Assembly: GCA_016191225.1 (NCBI GenBank)
Contig: JACPPC010000015.1
Coordinates: 124,001-188,000, forward strand
From: Gemmatimonadota bacterium
GTDB lineage: Bacteria > Gemmatimonadota > Gemmatimonadetes > Gemmatimonadales > Gemmatimonadaceae
DNA: 64,000 nucleotides
Direction: 5' to 3'
Numbering within the stretch: position 1 is the stretch's first letter; each line of letters begins with the position of its first letter. The notes below the pieces were generated by a model. The model made no database searches. It saw nothing but the letters and a program-made list of their open reading frames with translations, and was not told where the DNA came from. The position numbers and the translations under genes are program-made. This document shows, in pieces, positions 1 through 8,317 of the stretch.

Positions 1-1203
1 GAGGCCGGGAGGCTCAAGGAAGGGGGGGCCTGCCAGGCTGTCGTCGCCGTCGGTTGCATGGTGGAGCGCCACAAGGCCGAGCTCGCCGAGGCCCTCCCCG
101 AGGTCGACCTCTTCCTCGGCGCGAGCGAGATGGACCAGCTCGTGCCCAGGCTGCGCGAGCGCGGGCTCGTCGGCGAGGCGCCCACCCTCCATCCCGGCGA
201 CCGCCTCTATGCCGGCGACGCGCCGCACGTGCGGTACCTCAAGGTCAGCGAGGGCTGCGACCACGGCTGCGCCTTTTGTGCCATTCCCCTCATGCGCGGC
301 CGCCATCGCTCGTTCGCGATCGACGACCTCGTGCGCGAGGCGCAGCTGCTCGAGCTCCAGGGTGCGCGCGAGGTGAACCTCGTGGCGCAGGACCTCGCCC
401 ACTACGGGCGCGACCGGCGCGACGGCGTGCGCCTCCCCGCGCTGCTCGAGGCGCTTGTGGGCGAGACCGACATCCCCTGGATCCGGATGCTCTACCTCTA
501 CAGCGCCGGCATCACCCCGCGGCTGCTCGAGGTCGTCTCGTCCACGCCGCGCATCCTGCCCTACCTCGACATGCCCATTCAGCACGGGTCGGACGCCGTG
601 CTCGAGCGCATGCGCCGCCCCGAGCGGCGCCGCACGATCGTCGAGAAGGTCGCCCGGTTCCGCGACGCGATTCCCGGGGTGACCATCCGCACCACCACCA
701 TCGTCGGCTTTCCCGGCGAGACCGACGCCGACGTCGACGCTCTCTGCGCCCTGCTCGAGGAGATCCGGTTCGACCGCGTCGGGGTCTTCACCTACTCGCC
801 GCAGGACGGCACCCGCGCCGCCACGCTCGCCGACGACGTGCCCGAGTCGGTCAAGCGCGAACGGCAGGAGCGCGTCCTCGAGCTGCAGCGCGCGATCACC
901 GCCGAGCGCTACGAGCGGCACGTGGGCGCCACCGCGCGCGTCCTCGTCGACGCGATCGCCACCGCCGACGCACCGGCCTTCGGCCGCGCCCCCTGGCAGG
1001 CCGACGACATCGACGGCGTGGTGCGGCTCGACCGCGACGTGGCCCCGGGGTCCTTCGCCGACGTTCGCATCGACGCGGTCGAGGACGACTACGACTTTTC
1101 CGCCACGGTGCTTGGCGAGGTGGCCTCCACGGCGCCCGCGGCGCGCTCCCGCCGTCAGCTGCCGGTCGCCGCGGCGTCCAGCATCGGCTCGTTCGGCGCT
1201 TGA
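1..1203 (+). CDS. rimO: RimO, ribosomal protein S12 methylthiotransferase (5' end outside window)
   Basis: Radical-SAM enzyme that methylthiolates the conserved aspartate of ribosomal protein S12 in the cytoplasm. The frame is open from base 1, so the start lies upstream and about 400 residues remain. The last cysteine of the N-terminal UPF0004 domain is visible in AVGCM near base 55. The radical SAM CxxxCxxC cysteines are encoded at 255, 268 and 277. The middle part carries family-typical MPIQHGSD and TTIVGFPGE motifs, and a TRAM-like segment follows (DGVVRLD...). About 25 residues after the TRAM domain look like a low-complexity tail. The stop TGA overlaps the TTG start of the next gene, so the two are probably translationally coupled. 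The related MiaB is less likely, because the QH-GSD region and the length fit RimO better. Confidence 0.93.
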   Translation, partial: EAGRLKEGGACQAVVAVGCMVERHKAELAEALPEVDLFLGASEMDQLVPRLRERGLVGEAPTLHPGDRLYAGDAPHVRYLKVSEGCDHGCAFCAIPLMRGRHRSFAIDDLVREAQLLELQGAREVNLVAQDLAHYGRDRRDGVRLPALLEALVGETDIPWIRMLYLYSAGITPRLLEVVSSTPRILPYLDMPIQHGSDAVLERMRRPERRRTIVEKVARFRDAIPGVTIRTTTIVGFPGETDADVDALCALLEEIRFDRVGVFTYSPQDGTRAATLADDVPESVKRERQERVLELQRAITAERYERHVGATARVLVDAIATADAPAFGRAPWQADDIDGVVRLDRDVAPGSFADVRIDAVEDDYDFSATVLGEVASTAPAARSRRQLPVAAASSIGSFGA

Positions 1204-2498
1204 GTCACCGCGTCACGCCCCGCGCCAACGAGATCGTCGCGCGGGCCAGCGGCGTCTTCCCGGCGGCGGCGGGGGTGACCGGGCGCCAGCCCTCCGCGCT
1301 CGCCCCGGGGGGGCCGTTCGTCGCCGAGCGCGGGAGTGGCGCCCGCCTCTGGGACGTCGACGGTTTCGAGTGCCTCGACTTCGCGCTCGCCTCGGGACGG
1401 CTCCCGCTGGGGCACGCGCCGCGCCCCGTCCTCGACGCCATCGAGGCTGCCGTCGAGCGCGGGACGAGCTTCGGCCTGCCGGGCGAGCCCGAGGTGATCC
1501 TTGCCGAGCGCATCGTCGAGCGCATGCCGCACCTCGAGCTCCTGCGCTTCGTGGCGAGCGAGGGTGAGGCCGCCGCCGCCGCCGTTCGGGCCGCGCGTGC
1601 CTTCACGGCCCGCGACTACCTCCTCAAGTTCGATGCCTGCTACCACGGCGACGCCGACGTCTTTCAGGCCCGCTCGGGCAGCGGCGTGGCGACCCTCGGC
1701 CTTCCCAGCGCCCTCGGCGTGCCGGCCATGGCCGCCGCCCTCACCCTCACCGCGCCCTTCAACGATCTCGACGCGGCCCGGTCGCTTGTGCACGCGCACG
1801 CCGCACAGCTCGCCGCGATCATCGTCGAGCCCGTCTGCGCGCACGGCGGCTTCATCGCGCCGGCCGAGGGCTTTCTCGACGGACTGCGGCAGCTCGCCGA
1901 CGATGCCGGCGCGGTGCTGGTCTTCGACGAGTGCGCCACCGGCCTGCACGTCGCGCCCGGCGGGGCGCAGGCGCGGTTCCGCACGACGCCCGACCTGACG
2001 ATCCTCGGCAGCGCCCTCGGCGGCGGGCTCCCCCTCGCCCTCGTTGGCGGCCGGCGCGAGGTCGTGGACTGCCTCCTGCCCGGGGGCGCGGCGCCGCACG
2101 CGGCGGCCCGCCCTGGCAGCCCGCTCGCGATTGCGGCCGGCATCGCCACCCTCGATGCCCTCACGCCGGCCGTGCACGCGCGCATGGCCGAGCGCACCGG
2201 GCGCCTGGTTCGCGATTTCGCGGCCATGGCGCGGCATCGCGACGTTCCCCTCACGGCCGCGGCGTTGGGCTCGATGTGGGGCTTCGCCTTTCGGCGCACG
2301 CCGGTGCGGAGTCTCGCGCAGGCACGTGACGCCGACGCGGCCCTTCACCGCCGCTTCGTGCAGGCCGCCCTCGAGGCCGGCGTCTTCCTGCCCCCCTCGC
2401 CGCTCGAGGCCGCCTACCTGTCGGCCGCGCACGGCGACCCCGAACTCGATGCCGCCCTCGGGCGGCTGGACGGCGCGCTCGCGGCCGTCCTGCGCTAG
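1200..2498 (+). CDS. HemL-like protein (glutamate-1-semialdehyde aminomutase fold) lacking the PLP lysine
   Basis: The 432-residue product matches the class III aminotransferase fold of glutamate-1-semialdehyde 2,1-aminomutase along its length: an N-terminal DVDGFECLDF segment, KFDACYHGDAD, VEPVCAHGGF, VFDECATGL and a GGGLPLALVGG loop. The PLP Schiff-base lysine, normally in a GK(x)2GGG-type context, is a serine (codon 2010-2012, residue 271). The phosphate-binding NSGTEA motif has become ASEGEA. Family knowledge says such a protein cannot act as a normal PLP aminomutase, so a non-catalytic or altered role is inferred. The TTG start at 1200 is chosen because it overlaps the rimO stop (TTGA) and gives the family's usual length. 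The 3' end lies in the first copy of a 30-bp tandem repeat. Confidence 0.75.
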   Translation: MSHRVTPRANEIVARASGVFPAAAGVTGRQPSALAPGGPFVAERGSGARLWDVDGFECLDFALASGRLPLGHAPRPVLDAIEAAVERGTSFGLPGEPEVILAERIVERMPHLELLRFVASEGEAAAAAVRAARAFTARDYLLKFDACYHGDADVFQARSGSGVATLGLPSALGVPAMAAALTLTAPFNDLDAARSLVHAHAAQLAAIIVEPVCAHGGFIAPAEGFLDGLRQLADDAGAVLVFDECATGLHVAPGGAQARFRTTPDLTILGSALGGGLPLALVGGRREVVDCLLPGGAAPHAAARPGSPLAIAAGIATLDALTPAVHARMAERTGRLVRDFAAMARHRDVPLTAAALGSMWGFAFRRTPVRSLAQARDADAALHRRFVQAALEAGVFLPPSPLEAAYLSAAHGDPELDAALGRLDGALAAVLR

Positions 2499-2568
2499 CG
2501 TGCCGCGCTCGCGGCCGTCCTGCGCTAGCGTGCCGCGCTCGCGGCCGTCCTGCGCCAGCGTGCCGCGC
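2474..2568 (+). repeat. 30-bp tandem direct repeat, just over three copies
   Basis: Three consecutive 30-bp units start at 2474, 2504 and 2534, followed by the first bases of a fourth. They are identical except for one base (T at 2526, C at 2556), which turns the TAG in copies 1 and 2 into CAG in copy 3. Each unit carries the stop of the HemL-like frame and a GTG in the frame of the next gene. The repeat therefore duplicates a gene junction. Confidence 0.97.
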
Positions 2569-3981
2569 ACACGGCGCGTGGCGCGCCGCGCGGCGCTCGG
2601 ACTCGCCCTCGCCGCCGGCTGTTCGGGCGGTGTGCCTCCCGCCGTCCCGGGGTCCACGCCTCTCGCTGGTCGCGCCGACAGCACCCTCGTGCCGGAACCG
2701 GCGCCGCGCGACTCGATCAGCGTGCTCGTGGAGCGCGCCGCCGAGCGAGATCGCGATGCCAGCGTCCCCCTCGACGAGGCGCCTCCCGCGGCCTCCGCCG
2801 TTCGCGGCCGGCCCGTGCGCGTGGCGCTCGGCGTTGCCCGCGGCGAGACGGGCCTCTCGTCCACCGGCGGATGGCGGTTGCTGGAGCAGGGAGGCGAATC
2901 CATGCTCGCGCGCATGGCGGGCGGCGACCTCTGGCGGGTCGAGCAGCGCGGCGACCGGCTGCGCGCCGTGCAGGAGCTGGCGCGCGCGGGGGCGCGGGAG
3001 TCGGCCCTGGCCACCGCGTGGCGCGGCGGGTCGCTCGTGGCGCGCCCCGACGGCGACGCCTCGCAGCTGCGCTGGGGCGGCCGCCGCTACCGCGGCGAGC
3101 TGCTCCTCGTCCCCACCGACAGCGGCATCCTGGTCGTCAATCGCGTTGGCCTCGAGGAGTACCTCCGCGCCGTGGTGGCGGGCGAGATCGGCAACCGCAC
3201 GCCGGCCGAACACGCCGCCGCCGAGGCGCAGGCGGTGGCGGCGCGCAGCTACACCTGGGTCAAGCTCGGTGGCGGCACGGTGCGCGGCTTCGACGTCGTG
3301 GCGACGGTGCTCGACCAGGTGTACGGTGGCGTCGAGGCGGAAACCGCGGTGGCCGACGCCGCCGTCCGCGCCACCACCGGGATCGTGCTGTCGTACGGCG
3401 GGCGTGTCGTCAACGCGCCGTATCACTCGGCGTGCGGCGGCAGCACCGCCGAGGCGCCCGAGGTCTGGCGGACCGGCGGGGAGCCATACCTGCGCCGCGT
3501 CAGCGACGCGATCCCCGGCACCACCCGCGCCTGGTGCGACATCGCGCCGCGCTACCGCTGGACCGCGACCTTCACCGGTGACGAACTCGACCGGCTCGCC
3601 GACCGCTACCTGGCGCAGTTCGGCGGCGCTCCTGCCGGCGGAGTGGGTGGGGTCCGTGGCGTGCGCCTCACGGGGACCACCGCCTCCGGTCGCGCGGCGG
3701 GGCTCTCGTTCGAGACGGGACGGGGACGGTTCGACGTGCGGGCCAACGACCTCCGGTTCGTGCTGCGCAAGGGGGGCGAGATCCTCAACAGCACCTGGAT
3801 CGAGCTCGAGGCCGAGCCCGCCGGCGGCGGGCTTCGCGCCCTGACCATCAGGGGGCGCGGCTACGGGCACGGCGTGGGGATGTGCCAGTGGGGCGCGATC
3901 GGCCGCGCCCGGGCCGGCCGGGATTTTCGCGAGATCCTCGCCACCTACTATCCCGGAACCCAGCTGCGCCGCGTGGAGTAG
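2560..3981 (+). CDS. SpoIID/LytB-domain lipoprotein
   Basis: The 473-residue product has a lipoprotein signal (RR-rich start, then LALAAGC, lipobox cysteine near residue 20). A Pro/Ala-rich linker follows, then a SpoIID/LytB domain from about residue 190 to the end. Characteristic motifs are EYLRAVVAGEI, AQAVAARSYT, YHSACGGSTAEA, and the C-terminal GRGYGHGVGMCQWGA with YYPGTQL. SpoIID-family proteins act on denuded peptidoglycan glycan strands. In a non-sporulating Gram-negative cell this one probably works in the periplasm at septal or remodelled wall (inference). The GTG at 2560 is preferred because it sits directly before the signal peptide, but in-frame GTGs also occur at 2530 and 2500 in the repeat. 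The stop codon lies in the loop of a terminator-like hairpin. Confidence 0.85.
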   Translation: MPRTRRVARRAALGLALAAGCSGGVPPAVPGSTPLAGRADSTLVPEPAPRDSISVLVERAAERDRDASVPLDEAPPAASAVRGRPVRVALGVARGETGLSSTGGWRLLEQGGESMLARMAGGDLWRVEQRGDRLRAVQELARAGARESALATAWRGGSLVARPDGDASQLRWGGRRYRGELLLVPTDSGILVVNRVGLEEYLRAVVAGEIGNRTPAEHAAAEAQAVAARSYTWVKLGGGTVRGFDVVATVLDQVYGGVEAETAVADAAVRATTGIVLSYGGRVVNAPYHSACGGSTAEAPEVWRTGGEPYLRRVSDAIPGTTRAWCDIAPRYRWTATFTGDELDRLADRYLAQFGGAPAGGVGGVRGVRLTGTTASGRAAGLSFETGRGRFDVRANDLRFVLRKGGEILNSTWIELEAEPAGGGLRALTIRGRGYGHGVGMCQWGAIGRARAGRDFREILATYYPGTQLRRVE

Positions 3982-3995
3982 CCTCCACGCGGCGC
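3966..3995 (+). terminator. Hairpin over the stop codon of the SpoIID-like gene
   Basis: The two arms, 3966-3978 and 3983-3995, are perfectly complementary over 13 bp with a TAGC loop. The loop contains the gene's TAG stop (3979-3981). There is no clear T-run after it. It is a probable transcription terminator or 3'-end stabiliser. Confidence 0.6.
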
Positions 3996-4071
3996 CGGCG
4001 TCGCGCTAGCTTGGTGCGTCGGCCCGCCATTCGCGCCCCTCCCCCATCGCCACGACCCGCACTTCGGCGAC

Positions 4072-5076
4072 ATGAGCGACCCCATCCGCCTCGGACTGCT
4101 CGGTGCCGGCGCCGTCGCCCAGCTCGTGCACCTCCCCGTGCTCTCGCGGCTTCGCGGCGTGCAGCTCGTCGCGATCTGCGACAACGACCGCGTCAAGGCG
4201 CGCGCCCTCGCCGACCGGTTCGGCGCCCTCGACGCCTTCACCGACATCGAGGACCTGCTCGAGTTCGACGCCCTCGACGCCGTCATCATCGCCACCCCCA
4301 ACCACCTGCACGAGCCTCACGTGCTGGCGGCGCTCTCGCGCGGCGCGCATGTCCTCTGCGAGCGCCCCCTCGCGCTGAGCAGCAAGGGTGTGGAGCGCAT
4401 CCTCGCCGCGGCGGTGAGGCACGACCGCAAGGTGGTGGTGGGCAACAACCACCGCTTCCGCACCGACGTCCAGGCACTCTCGCGGTTCCTGCACGGCGGC
4501 GAGCTCGGCAAGCTCACCGGCGTCCGCGCCGGCGCCTACCATCCCGCCGGCGCCATCGGCGGCTGGCGCCGCAACCGCCCCGAGGCCGGGGGCGGCGCCT
4601 TCCTCGAGCACGGCTTCCAGCTGCTCGACCTCGCCCTCTGGCTCGCCGACTTTCCCGACCCGGTGCGCGTCTCGGCCTTCATGGACCGCCCCAGGGGCGC
4701 CAAGGCCGTCGAGGAGAGCATGCTGGTCGTGCTCGAGGCCGCCGGCGGGCTCGCCTGCACCTTCGATGTCTCCTGGTCGTACCACGGCGAGGAGGAGCGC
4801 TGGTGGTTCGAGGCGCTCGCCGCCCGCGGCAGCGCCCGCCTCGCCCCGCTGCGCGTGATCAAGGAGCTCAACGGCAAGGCCGTCGACGTCTCGCCCACCG
4901 GCGGCGCCGCGCGCGAGAGTGCGACGCTGCAGTCGTACCGCGCGCAGGACACCCACTTCCTGTCGGTGCTCGCCGGCGAGTCACCGTACAAGCCACCCAC
5001 CGACCAGCTCGTGCTGCACCGCGCCCTCGAGGCGATCTACCGGGCGGCGAACGAGGAGAAAGAGATCCGACTGTGA
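4072..5076 (+). CDS. Gfo/Idh/MocA family NAD(P)-dependent oxidoreductase
   Basis: The 334-residue cytoplasmic protein has an N-terminal Rossmann fold (GLLGAGAVAQ dinucleotide-binding turn at residues 7-16, then CD at the end of strand 2 and ATPNHLHEPHV). The family's EKP motif appears here as ERPLALS. The C-terminal substrate-binding half includes GGGAFLEHGFQLLDLALWL, which corresponds to the catalytic-histidine helix (GG...DHGVHxLD in relatives). Substrates in this family are usually sugars or cyclitols, and none can be named from sequence. It follows the SpoIID-like gene after 90 bp and overlaps the next gene by 4 bp (GTGA), so it begins or belongs to an operon running through hyuB. Confidence 0.85.
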   Translation: MSDPIRLGLLGAGAVAQLVHLPVLSRLRGVQLVAICDNDRVKARALADRFGALDAFTDIEDLLEFDALDAVIIATPNHLHEPHVLAALSRGAHVLCERPLALSSKGVERILAAAVRHDRKVVVGNNHRFRTDVQALSRFLHGGELGKLTGVRAGAYHPAGAIGGWRRNRPEAGGGAFLEHGFQLLDLALWLADFPDPVRVSAFMDRPRGAKAVEESMLVVLEAAGGLACTFDVSWSYHGEEERWWFEALAARGSARLAPLRVIKELNGKAVDVSPTGGAARESATLQSYRAQDTHFLSVLAGESPYKPPTDQLVLHRALEAIYRAANEEKEIRL

Positions 5077-6383
5077 CCCGCACGCGCGCCGCCGCCCTGG
5101 CGGCCATGGCGTCGCTGTCCCTCGCGGCGTCGGCCGGCGCCCAGCGCCCCGCCGCCGCGCCCGATCCGAGGCTCCCCGCCTCGGTACCGGCCCCCGACAC
5201 CGCCGACGTCCTCGACATCGACCTGCTCACCATCGGGCAGGGTGACCACGTCTGGGAGAAGTTCGGCCACAACGCCATCGTCGTCACCGACCGCCGCGCC
5301 GGCACCAGCATCGCGTGGAACTGGGGCGTCTTCGACTTCAACCAGCCGCGGTTTGTCGCGCGGTTCCTGGCCGGCAACACCCTCTATCGCATGGACGGCT
5401 ATCCGACCGATGCCTCGATCGACTTCTACAAGTCCATCAACCGCACCGTCTGGATCCAGCGCCTGGCGCTCAGTGCACACTACAAGCGCAAGCTGCGTGA
5501 CCTGATCCTCGAGAACGCGCGGCCCGCGAACCGCGAGTACCAGTACGACTACTTCCTCGACAACTGCAGCACCCGCGTCCGCAACCTCCTCAACGAAGCC
5601 ACCGGCGGCGGACTCGCGGGCTGGACGCGCCATCACTATGGCTCCGACAGCTACCTCTCGCACACGCAGCGCCTCGTCGCCGACAACCCGTTCACCGAAC
5701 TCGGCGTCACCATTGCCCTCGGCCGCCGCGCCGACAGCACCCTCATGCTCTGGGACGAGATGTTCGTCCCCATGAAGCTCCAGCAGCGCGTGCGCGAGCT
5801 GCAGGTCGAGGACGGCCGCGGCGGCGTGAGGCTCCTCGTGGCCTCGGAGCGGGTCCTGTTCACCGCCAACCGGGCGGCGGAGCTCGCGCACCCGCCTCGC
5901 TCCTGGCCCTGGTGGCTCGCCGTCGGCGCGCTGCTCGGCTGGGGCATCGTCGCCCTCGCCCGCGCCACCGTGCGTGGGTCGCGGCGCGCCCAGGTCGCCC
6001 TCGCCGCCCTCGGCGCCGCCTGGCTTGCGCTTGCCGGCGTGGTGGGAGTGATCCTGATCCTCGCCGCGACCATGACACGCCACGTCTACTGGCAGGACAA
6101 CCCGAGTGCCTGGCTCCTCTCCGCGCTGGGGCTCGTCTCGGCCGCCGCCTTTCCGCACGTCGTCATGCGCCCGCGGGCCGGCACGCCCTGGCAACTGCTC
6201 GCCGCCCTCGCGTCACTGGTCGCCTTCTACGGGATGTGGAAACTCGTTGGCGGTGGCGCGGCGCCGCGCGTTGCCGTGATCGCCCTCGTCATGCCCCTGC
6301 ACGTGGCCGTCCTGTTCGCGCTCCTCGCGCTGCGGAACGCACGGCACGCGGGATCCCGGGCGGGTGCCCCCGCCGCCGCATGA
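5073..6383 (+). CDS. DUF4105-domain protein with C-terminal membrane helices
   Basis: The 436-residue product has a signal peptide (TRTRAAALAAMASLSLAASAGAQ) followed by a DUF4105-like domain with DIDLLTIGQGDHVWEKFGHNA and YQYDYFLDNCSTRVRNLL. The conserved Cys/His pattern resembles an NlpC/P60-like papain fold, with NCST as a plausible nucleophile region (inference). Four or so hydrophobic segments occupy the last 150 residues (SWPWWLAVGALLGWG, VALAALGAAWLALAGV, AWLLSALGLVSAAAF, VIALVMPLHVAVLFALLAL). It is therefore an inner-membrane protein with a periplasmic N-terminal domain. GTG 5073 overlaps the stop of the oxidoreductase, and the 3' end overlaps hyuA (ATGA). The function is unknown. Confidence 0.8.
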   Translation: MTRTRAAALAAMASLSLAASAGAQRPAAAPDPRLPASVPAPDTADVLDIDLLTIGQGDHVWEKFGHNAIVVTDRRAGTSIAWNWGVFDFNQPRFVARFLAGNTLYRMDGYPTDASIDFYKSINRTVWIQRLALSAHYKRKLRDLILENARPANREYQYDYFLDNCSTRVRNLLNEATGGGLAGWTRHHYGSDSYLSHTQRLVADNPFTELGVTIALGRRADSTLMLWDEMFVPMKLQQRVRELQVEDGRGGVRLLVASERVLFTANRAAELAHPPRSWPWWLAVGALLGWGIVALARATVRGSRRAQVALAALGAAWLALAGVVGVILILAATMTRHVYWQDNPSAWLLSALGLVSAAAFPHVVMRPRAGTPWQLLAALASLVAFYGMWKLVGGGAAPRVAVIALVMPLHVAVLFALLALRNARHAGSRAGAPAAA

Positions 6384-8317
6384 CCCCCCGCGCCGCCGCC
6401 GGCGTCGACGTCGGCGGCACCTTTACCGACCTCGTGGCCGTGCGCGACGACGGCTCGGTCGCGGCGCGCAAGGTCAGCTCCACCCCCGACGACCAGAGCC
6501 GCGGCGTCGAGAATGCCCTCGCCGCCCTCGGGGCGGAACCGGCCAGCATCGACCGGCTGGTGCATGGCACCACCATCGTGACCAACGCCCTGCTCGAGCG
6601 GCGCGGTGCGCGCGTGGTGCTCTGTGCCACCGATGGATTCACCGACCTCCTCGAGCTCCGCCGCCAGGAGCGCGCGTCGCTCTACGACCTGGCCGCGCAC
6701 CATCCGGCCCCGCTTGTGCAGCGCCGCGACACCGTTCCGGTCGCCGAGCGCATGACCCACCACGGGGTGCTGCGACCGCTCGACGCCGAGGGCATCGCCG
6801 CCGCCGTCGACGCCGTGCGTGCCAGCGGGGCCTCGTCCGTCGCCGTCAGCCTCCTCCACAGCTACGCCCACCCGCAACACGAGCAGGCGCTCGCCGCCGC
6901 CATGCGGGCGGCCCTTCCCGATGCCGAGATCGTCGCCTCGCACGACGTACTTCCCGAGATCCGGGAATACGAGCGGACCAGCACCACCGTGGCCGAGGCC
7001 TACGTGCGCCCCCTCGTCGCGCGCTACCTCGGCCGCCTTGGCAGCGCGCTCACGGCGGCGGGGTATCCGGCCCCGGGCGTCGTGACCTCGGGAGGGGGCG
7101 TGCTGCCGGCTGCCGCGGCGGCGCGGCACGGCGCCGCCCTTGCCCTGTCCGGGCCCGCCGGTGGCGTCACCGGCGCGGCCCTCGCCGCCCGCGCAGCCGG
7201 CTTCGATCGCGCCCTCACCATCGACATTGGCGGCACCAGTGCCGACTGCGGGCTCGTGCTCGACGGCGAGCCACTCGTCGAGACAGGGGGAAGCGTGGCT
7301 GGTGTGCCGATCGCGCTGCCGCGCGTGCTGGTGGAGACGGTCTCGGCGGGCGGCGGCAGCATCGCCTGGGTCGACGACGGCGCAGCGCTGCGCGTTGGCC
7401 CCCGCTCGGGTGGCGCGCGACCGGGACCGGTCGCCTTCGGCCGTGGGGGCACGCAGCCCACCGTCACCGACGCCCACCTCACCCTTGGCACCATTCACGC
7501 CGCACGATTCGACGCCGGCGTTTCGCTCGACATCGCCGCCGCGCGCGCCGCGGTCACGGCACTCGCCGCGCGGCTCGATGCGACGCCGGAGCGCACGGCC
7601 GAGGCGATCATCGCCACGGCTGACGCCGAGATGGCGCGCGCCCTCCGGCGCGTAAGCGTCGAGCGCGGCATCGACCCGCGCCATTGCGTCCTCGTCGCCT
7701 TTGGCGGGGGCGGACCGCTGCACGCCTGCAGCCTCGCCGGGCGTCTGGGGATGTCGCGCGTGCTCGTTCCCCCCTTCGCCGGGGTGCTCTCGGCCCTCGG
7801 CCTCGCCGTGGCCGCCGAGCGCCACGAGGCGCTCGCCAGCGTCATGCAGCGCACCGACGCGCTCGACGCGGCGGCACTCGGCGCCCGCCTGCGCGACCTC
7901 GCCGGCCGCGTGGCCGAACCCGAGCCGGGGTGCCGCCGGCAGTTCTGGGCCCGCACGCGCTACGTGGGACAGGGACATGAACTCGAGGTGCCGCTCGCCG
8001 ACGGCGACGACGGGCATTCGCTCGCCGGTCGCTTTGCCGGGATGCACCGCGCCCGCACCGGCTTCACCCTCGACACCGGGGTCGAGGTCGTGAGCCTCCG
8101 GCACGCCGCCACCGGCCGGCCGAGGGCGGCCGCACTCGGCCGACGCGGGCCCGGCACCTGGGACGCCGCGCGGTGCCACGACGACGGATCGGCCTTCGAG
8201 GCCGCCGTCGCCGGACCGGCGAGCATCGCCCTTCCCGACGCGACCCTGTTCGTCGCGCCCGGCTGGACCGCGCGCGCCCTCGCCACCGGTGGCTGGCTCG
8301 TGGAGCACGACGCATGA
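6380..8317 (+). CDS. hyuA: Hydantoinase/5-oxoprolinase subunit A family protein (HyuA-like)
   Basis: The 645-residue ATP-dependent amidohydrolase subunit has the N-terminal DVGGTFTDLV phosphate-binding motif (residues 9-18), HGTTIVTNALLER, a second IDIGGTSADCGL ASKHA-type loop, and the GGGPLHA segment near residue 440. In the family it hydrolyses cyclic amides such as hydantoins or 5-oxoproline with ATP, together with the B subunit encoded next door. The exact substrate cannot be read from sequence. The start ATG overlaps the upstream stop by 4 bp and the stop overlaps the hyuB start (ATGA), which supports coupled, stoichiometric synthesis. At 645 aa it is a little shorter than the usual 680-720 residues. 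Confidence 0.9.
   Translation: MTPRAAAGVDVGGTFTDLVAVRDDGSVAARKVSSTPDDQSRGVENALAALGAEPASIDRLVHGTTIVTNALLERRGARVVLCATDGFTDLLELRRQERASLYDLAAHHPAPLVQRRDTVPVAERMTHHGVLRPLDAEGIAAAVDAVRASGASSVAVSLLHSYAHPQHEQALAAAMRAALPDAEIVASHDVLPEIREYERTSTTVAEAYVRPLVARYLGRLGSALTAAGYPAPGVVTSGGGVLPAAAAARHGAALALSGPAGGVTGAALAARAAGFDRALTIDIGGTSADCGLVLDGEPLVETGGSVAGVPIALPRVLVETVSAGGGSIAWVDDGAALRVGPRSGGARPGPVAFGRGGTQPTVTDAHLTLGTIHAARFDAGVSLDIAAARAAVTALAARLDATPERTAEAIIATADAEMARALRRVSVERGIDPRHCVLVAFGGGGPLHACSLAGRLGMSRVLVPPFAGVLSALGLAVAAERHEALASVMQRTDALDAAALGARLRDLAGRVAEPEPGCRRQFWARTRYVGQGHELEVPLADGDDGHSLAGRFAGMHRARTGFTLDTGVEVVSLRHAATGRPRAAALGRRGPGTWDAARCHDDGSAFEAAVAGPASIALPDATLFVAPGWTARALATGGWLVEHDA

Noticed and set aside
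2474..2568. Attachment site or mobile-element terminus
   Set aside because: No integrase, transposase or tRNA is nearby. The repeat is simply a duplicated gene junction.
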